This document shows positions 27,146 to 32,372 of a stretch of DNA of 32,372 nucleotides, piece after piece. Positions within the stretch are counted from its first letter, which is position 1; each line of letters begins with the position of its first letter. The stretch is from contig JAJXYR010000029.1 in the NCBI GenBank assembly GCA_021780475.1, forward strand, positions 1 through 32,372. Direction: 5' to 3'. The translations under genes and the position numbers were made by a program. Under the pieces are notes generated by a model. The model saw only the letters and a list, made by a program, of their open reading frames with translations, made no database searches and was not told the origin of the DNA. Source of the DNA: Pseudomonadota bacterium (GTDB lineage Bacteria > Pseudomonadota > Gammaproteobacteria > Steroidobacterales > Steroidobacteraceae).

Positions 27146-28321
27146 ATGCAGCCGCAGACGATCCGGCAATTGATGATTGGACCTCAGCGGGCAGGCGCCC
27201 TACTAGTGGCCATGGCGCTGGTCGCGGCGCAAGTTGCGGCGCCGGCGACGGCCGCCCCATCGGCGACGACGGATGCGGCGGCGCAACCGAACGCCGCTGA
27301 CAGCGTCGCGCTTGCGCCGAACGCACCCCAAAGCTACGTCGTGAAGCGCGGCGACACCCTGTGGGGCATCGCCAAGCTGTTTTTGCGCGATCCCTGGCAT
27401 TGGCCGGAAATCTGGCAGGCAAATCCGCACATCCATAATCCGCACTTGATCTACCCGGGCGACACCCTGAGACTCGTCTACGTCGACGGACACCCGCAGC
27501 TCGTGCTGCAATCCGGCGCGGGGCGGCGGCCGCCGGTCGAGCGCGGCGGCGTCGTGCGCCTCGAGCCGCGCGTGCGCAGCGAGCCCTTGGCGGGCGCAAT
27601 CACGACGATTCCATACGAGACGATCGCCGCGTTCATGTCGAAGCCGTCGGTGCTCTCGCCCGAGCAGATCCATGACGCCGCCTACATCCTCTCGTCGCTC
27701 GACGACCACTCAGCGATCGCCGCGGGCGACACCATCTACGCACGCGGCTTCAAGACGCCGGCCGCACTCGGCGCCGATTACAGCGTGATCCGGGTCGGCG
27801 ATCCGTTGCGCGCGTACGGCAGCAACAAGATCATCGGCTATAACGGCATTTTCACCGGCACCGCCCACGTCACCCGCACCGGCGATCCGACGACGCTCAT
27901 GATGACCGAGTCGAGCCGCGAGTCCGAGCCTGGCGACAAGGTCATGCCGAGCCATGTGGACACGCCGCTGAATTTCGCCCCCAGCGCACCCCAGCAAAAG
28001 GTCAGCGGCCGCATCATCGCGGTCAGCGACGGCGTGACGATGATCGGCCAATATCAGGTCGTCGTCATCGATCGCGGCGCGCTCGACGGACTCGTGCCCG
28101 GCAACATACTCGCGGTGTACACGGCGGGCGCGGTCGTCCGCGACGACGAGAAGAACGGGTTCTTGCAGGGCAGCTCGAAGAGCTTCGCGCCCAAGGTGCG
28201 CCTGCCCGACGAACGCAGCGGCACGTTCATGGTTTTCAAGACCTTCGACCACATCAGCTATGGGTTGATCATGGAGGCGCGCAACATCATCCGCGTCGCC
28301 GATCGCGTCGAGAATCCCTGA
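27146..28321 (+). CDS. LysM peptidoglycan-binding domain protein
   Basis: Lys[49 protein letters not shown]; upstream AAGGGAG Shine-Dalgarno. Confidence 0.92.
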   Translation: MQPQTIRQLMIGPQRAGALLVAMALVAAQVAAPATAAPSATTDAAAQPNAADSVALAPNAPQSYVVKRGDTLWGIAKLFLRDPWHWPEIWQANPHIHNPHLIYPGDTLRLVYVDGHPQLVLQSGAGRRPPVERGGVVRLEPRVRSEPLAGAITTIPYETIAAFMSKPSVLSPEQIHDAAYILSSLDDHSAIAAGDTIYARGFKTPAALGADYSVIRVGDPLRAYGSNKIIGYNGIFTGTAHVTRTGDPTTLMMTESSRESEPGDKVMPSHVDTPLNFAPSAPQQKVSGRIIAVSDGVTMIGQYQVVVIDRGALDGLVPGNILAVYTAGAVVRDDEKNGFLQGSSKSFAPKVRLPDERSGTFMVFKTFDHISYGLIMEARNIIRVADRVENP

Positions 28322-28361
28322 GCACCGGCGTGCCCGCGGCGGAATAGGTGATAATCGGCGA

Positions 28362-29492
28362 ATGCCGATATCCGAAGAGCGATGCGCCTGGGCGGTACTC
28401 GCGCGCACTCCGGGACTCTCGCTGCCGCTGCTGTCGACGGCGCTCGAGACGCTCGGGGGCGCGACCGGGCTCGTGGGCGCGGCCGATCACTCACGCGCGC
28501 GCGCCGGATTGCCGCCCGCCGCCCGTGAATTCCTGAAATCCACGGCGGCGGTCGCGACGGCCGCAGAGCGGCGCTGGCTGGAAGATCCGGCGCATGAACT
28601 CCTCGGCTTCGACGATCCGCGGTTCCCGCCGCTGCTGCGCGCCGCGGGGGACTGCCCGATCGCACTGTACGTCGACGGGCGCATCGACGCGCTGGCCGCG
28701 CCGCAACTGGCGATCGTCGGCAGCCGCAACCCCAGCGCCCAGGGCCGTGAAACCGCCTTCGCCTTCTCAAAATATTTGGCACGTCAGGGACTTACGATCA
28801 CCAGCGGACTTGCGGCCGGCATCGACACGGAAGCGCACCGCGGTGCGATCGCGGGTCAAGGAGCCACGATTGCCGTCCTCGGCTCGGGCATCGACGTGAT
28901 CTATCCGGCGGAAAATGCCGCGCTGGCCGCGCAAATCACGCAGCACGGGGCCCTGATCAGCGAATTTCCGCTGGGCACGTCCGTAAGGCGCGGTAATTTT
29001 CCCCAACGAAACCGCATCATCGCCGCCATGTCGTCCGGCACGCTGGTGGTCGAGGCCGCGCGCCGCAGCGGCTCGCTGATCACCGCGCGCCTGGCCGGCG
29101 AGAACGGCCGGGAAGTGTTCGCGATTCCCGGGTCCATCCACAACCCCTTGGCGCGCGGCTGCCACCAACTGATCCGGCAGGGCGCCAAATTGACGGAAAC
29201 GGCCGAAGATATCTTGGGAGAACTCGATTTTTCCGGCTTTATCAGGCACACGGAGACCCCGGAGGCCGCGGCTATGCCGGACGCGCCGGCCGCCGCGGGA
29301 ATGGACAACGATCATAAAATCTTGTTAGATGCGCTCGGCTTCGATCCGGCGGACATCGACACCTTGGTCGTCCGGACCGGCTTCAAGGCCGATGCCGTGT
29401 CCTCGATGATGTTGATTCTCGAGCTCGAAGGCTACGTTCAGGCCGCCCCCGGCGGCCGCTATTCCCGAGTCGCCAGGAGCCTATTGGGGTGA
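28362..29492 (+). CDS. dprA: DNA processing protein DprA
   Basis: LAIVGSRNPSAQGRETAFAFSKYLARQGLTITSGLAAGIDTEAHRGAI; GNFPQRNRIIAAMSSGTLVVEAARRSGSLITAR. Confidence 0.96.
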   Translation: MPISEERCAWAVLARTPGLSLPLLSTALETLGGATGLVGAADHSRARAGLPPAAREFLKSTAAVATAAERRWLEDPAHELLGFDDPRFPPLLRAAGDCPIALYVDGRIDALAAPQLAIVGSRNPSAQGRETAFAFSKYLARQGLTITSGLAAGIDTEAHRGAIAGQGATIAVLGSGIDVIYPAENAALAAQITQHGALISEFPLGTSVRRGNFPQRNRIIAAMSSGTLVVEAARRSGSLITARLAGENGREVFAIPGSIHNPLARGCHQLIRQGAKLTETAEDILGELDFSGFIRHTETPEAAAMPDAPAAAGMDNDHKILLDALGFDPADIDTLVVRTGFKADAVSSMMLILELEGYVQAAPGGRYSRVARSLLG

Positions 29493-29962
29493 AAGAAAAC
29501 GTTCTCGACCTGCTCATCTACATGTTCGAGAATTACATGAGCGCCGACGATGAGCCGCGGCCCGACCGAGTCACACTGAAGACCGAGCTGGAAAAGGCCG
29601 GATTCGCCGAATTCGACGTGGAGCGCGCCATGGAATGGCTCGACGGACTGTCCGGCGACCAATTGGGCAAGGTCGCCGAGGCGACCGCGCGCGCGGTGCG
29701 CGTGTTCAGCGGGCAGGAATTGTTGCGGCTCGACACCGACGTTCGCGGCTACTTGATGCATCTGGAAAACCTGAGGATCCTCTCGGCGCCGCAGCGCGAG
29801 CTCGTGATCGACCGATTGATGGCCCTCGAAGCGGATGAGATCGACATCGAACAGGTCAAGTGGGTCGTCCTGATGGTGCTGTTCAGCCAACCGGGCCAGG
29901 AATCGGCCTATGCGCAGATGGAAGACCTGGTCTTCGAAGAGCGCAGCGACGCATTGCACTAG
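29489..29962 (+). CDS. smg: Smg/DUF494 family protein
   Basis: MKENVLDLLIYMFENYMSAD; GTG start overlaps the dprA stop; dprA-smg-topA context. Confidence 0.92.
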   Translation: MKENVLDLLIYMFENYMSADDEPRPDRVTLKTELEKAGFAEFDVERAMEWLDGLSGDQLGKVAEATARAVRVFSGQELLRLDTDVRGYLMHLENLRILSAPQRELVIDRLMALEADEIDIEQVKWVVLMVLFSQPGQESAYAQMEDLVFEERSDALH

Positions 29963-29968
29963 ACCGCT

Positions 29969-32372
29969 TTGAGCACCAACCTAGTTATAGTGGAGTCGCC
30001 CGCGAAGGCGAAGACCATCAAGAAGTACCTTGGAAAGGACTTCGAGGTGCTCGCCTCCTACGGCCACGTGCGCGACCTGGTGCCGAAGGAAGGCGCCGTG
30101 GACACCGAACACCGCTTCGCGATGAAGTATCAGGTCGTCGAGCGCAACCAGAAACACGTCGACGCGATCTCCAAGGCGCTGAAGAAGGCACAGGCCCTGT
30201 ATCTCGCGACCGATCCAGACCGCGAAGGGGAGGCGATCTCCTGGCATCTGCGCGAACTGCTGAAGGCGAACGGGGAACTGGTCGACAAGAAGGTCGAGCG
30301 CGTGGTTTTCTACGAGATCACGAAAAATGCGGTTCGCGAGGCGATGGAACACCCGCGCGAACTGTCGGTCGACCTGGTCAACGCGCAGCAGGCGAGGCGC
30401 GCGCTCGATTTCCTCGTCGGCTTCAATCTATCGCCGCTGCTGTGGAAGAAAGTGCGCCCGGGATTGTCGGCCGGTCGCGTGCAGAGTCCGGCATTGCGGA
30501 TGATCTGCGAACGCGAAGACGAGATTGCCGCATTCGTCGCGCGCGAATACTGGACCATCGACGCCGAACTCGAACAAGGCGAGCAGAAATTCCCCGGCAA
30601 GCTGGTCGAATACGGCGGCGTCAAGGTCGAACAGTTCACGTTCACCAACGAATCCCAGGCGCGCGAGGCCGAACGGAGCATCCAGGCCGCGGCCGGCGAC
30701 GAGTTGCGCGTCAAGAGCGTCGAGCGAAAACAGCGGCGCCGCAATCCCGCGCCCCCGTTCACGACGTCCACGCTCCAGCAAGAGGCCGCGCGCAAACTCG
30801 GCTTCAGCGCGCAGAAGACCATGCGGGTCGCGCAGCAGTTGTACGAAGGCGTCGACATCGGCGAGGGCGCGGTTGGCTTGATCACCTACATGCGCACCGA
30901 CTCGCTGAATCTCGCGCAGGAGGCGGTCGGCCAGATTCGCGAGGTGATCGTCAAGCTATACGGCGCGGCCGGGCTCTCCGAGGAGCCCCGAACCTTCCGC
31001 ACGAAGGCAAAGAACGCGCAGGAAGCGCATGAGGCGATCCGTCCGACCTCGGCCGCGATCGTCCCGGGCGATCTGGACGGCAAGATCGATCCGGATCAAT
31101 TCCGTCTTTACGCACTGATCTGGAAGCGCACCGTCGCATGCCAGATGGCACCCGCGGTGTTCGACACCGTCACGGTGGAAATGCTCGCGGGCCCGGACGG
31201 GCCCGCGCGCCACCTGCTGCGCGCGAACGGCTCCACGCTGGTCCGGCCCGGTTACATTTCGGTCTACCAGGAAGGCATGGACGACGCGGTCCAGGACGAC
31301 TCCGACCACGTGTTGCCGCCGATGCGCGAAGGCGACACCATCCGGCTGCGCGCGATCATGCCCGCGCAGCATTTCACGGAGCCGCCCCCGCGCTTCTCCG
31401 AGGCTTCGCTCGTCAAGGCGCTCGAGGAATACGGGATCGGCCGGCCGTCGACCTACGCCTCGATCATTTCGACGCTGCGCGACCGGCAATACGTCGAAAT
31501 TGAAAATCGCCGCTTCACCGCGACCGACATAGGCAAGATCGTCAGCCGCTTCCTGACGCAATACTTCACGAATTACGTCGATTACGATTTCACCGCGAAG
31601 ATGGAGGACTCGCTCGACGCGGTCGCGTCCGGCGAGCAGGAATGGATCCCGCTGCTGGAGAAGTTCTGGAAGCCGTTCATCGAACTCGTCGATCATACGG
31701 AGACCTCGGTCAGCCGCGAGGAGGTCGCGCAGGCCCGGGATCTCGGCGTGGACCCCGCGAGCGGCAAGCCGATGAGCGTGCGCATGGGGCGCTTCGGGCC
31801 GTTCGTACAGATCGGCACCAAGGACGACGCCGACAAGCCGCGCTTCGCGGGCCTGCGGCCGGGCCAGAAGATGGACGCCATCACCCACGCGGAAGCGCTC
31901 GAATTGTTCAAGCTGCCGCGCAAGCTCGGCTCGACCGCCGCCGGCGAGGAGATCGTCTCCAATGTCGGCCGCTTCGGCCCCTATGTGAAATACGGCGCGA
32001 AGTACGTGTCGCTGAAGACCGATGATCCGTACACGATCACGCCCGAACGGGCGCTCGAAGTGATCCGCGAGAAAGAGATCGCGGATGCGAACAGGCTGAT
32101 TCTCGACTTCCCAGAGGCCGGAATTCAGGTGCTCAACGGTCGCTACGGACCGTACATCACGGATAAGGCCAGGAACGCGAAGATCCCGAAGGACCGCGAT
32201 CCGAAGACCTTGGAGCTGGCGGAATGCCAGGCGCTGCTCGCCGCCGCGCCGGCGCGCAGCTTCGGCAAGTGGGGCCGTAAGGGGGCCAAGGCGAAGACGG
32301 CGGTGGACACCGCGGCGCGCGCACCGGCCAAACGCGCCAAGGCAGCTGCGCCACCCAAGGCCGCCGCCCGGC
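29969..32372 (+). CDS. topA: DNA topoisomerase I, truncated by the window end
   Basis: LVIVESPAKAKTIKKYLGKDFEVLASYGHVRDL, active-site LITYMRTDSLNLAQEAV, EYGIGRPSTYASIISTL; probable TTG start. Absent from the supplied ORF track, probably because it is open-ended. Confidence 0.95.
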   Translation, partial: MSTNLVIVESPAKAKTIKKYLGKDFEVLASYGHVRDLVPKEGAVDTEHRFAMKYQVVERNQKHVDAISKALKKAQALYLATDPDREGEAISWHLRELLKANGELVDKKVERVVFYEITKNAVREAMEHPRELSVDLVNAQQARRALDFLVGFNLSPLLWKKVRPGLSAGRVQSPALRMICEREDEIAAFVAREYWTIDAELEQGEQKFPGKLVEYGGVKVEQFTFTNESQAREAERSIQAAAGDELRVKSVERKQRRRNPAPPFTTSTLQQEAARKLGFSAQKTMRVAQQLYEGVDIGEGAVGLITYMRTDSLNLAQEAVGQIREVIVKLYGAAGLSEEPRTFRTKAKNAQEAHEAIRPTSAAIVPGDLDGKIDPDQFRLYALIWKRTVACQMAPAVFDTVTVEMLAGPDGPARHLLRANGSTLVRPGYISVYQEGMDDAVQDDSDHVLPPMREGDTIRLRAIMPAQHFTEPPPRFSEASLVKALEEYGIGRPSTYASIISTLRDRQYVEIENRRFTATDIGKIVSRFLTQYFTNYVDYDFTAKMEDSLDAVASGEQEWIPLLEKFWKPFIELVDHTETSVSREEVAQARDLGVDPASGKPMSVRMGRFGPFVQIGTKDDADKPRFAGLRPGQKMDAITHAEALELFKLPRKLGSTAAGEEIVSNVGRFGPYVKYGAKYVSLKTDDPYTITPERALEVIREKEIADANRLILDFPEAGIQVLNGRYGPYITDKARNAKIPKDRDPKTLELAECQALLAAAPARSFGKWGRKGAKAKTAVDTAARAPAKRAKAAAPPKAAAR

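Noticed and set aside
30956-31888. 310-aa minus-strand ORF near the right edge
   Set aside because: Antisense to topA, which the ORF track omits because it runs off the window; topA motifs are unambiguous.
1-32372. Mobile elements, prophage, CRISPR arrays, toxin-antitoxin or secretion loci, tRNA/rRNA genes
   Set aside because: Both strands were scanned by eye: no transposase or integrase motifs, no regularly spaced repeats and no tRNA-like CCA or T-loop structures were recognised. tRNAscan or an IS search would be needed to be certain.

Overview
GC-rich, densely packed bacterial chromosome segment, probably Gammaproteobacteria of the Xanthomonadales/Nevskiales/Steroidobacter type judging by gene content and order. 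I find 25 credible protein genes and no tRNA, rRNA, CRISPR, IS or prophage hallmarks. Recognisable blocks are: (i) an MFS transporter divergent from a poly-gamma-glutamate hydrolase-like gene; (ii) a TMADH-like flavoprotein and a PYROXD2/CrtI-like oxidoreductase; (iii) a minus-strand run HNH nuclease > 5'-3' exonuclease > acs > nnrU; (iv) pntAA-pntAB-pntB; (v) a four-gene ECF sigma module (sigma, DUF3619-like, small Pro-rich protein, DUF3106); (vi) priA-argS-SPOR protein; (vii) def-fmt-rsmB-DUF4390-ntrY-ntrX, divergent from (viii) lysM-dprA-smg-topA, with topA truncated by the window edge. Most of this is conserved housekeeping sequence. The items most worth a second look are: an acetyl-CoA synthetase with a ~96-residue histone-H1-like Lys/Arg/Ala tail, encoded downstream of two nuclease genes; an NtrX-like regulator whose sigma-54 AAA+ domain has lost its Walker A Lys, Walker B acids and GAFTGA loop; a TMADH homologue lacking the flavin-linking Cys; an inverted DnaA-box pair at the priA start; and convergent gene pairs whose stop codons lie in or beside short inverted repeats.
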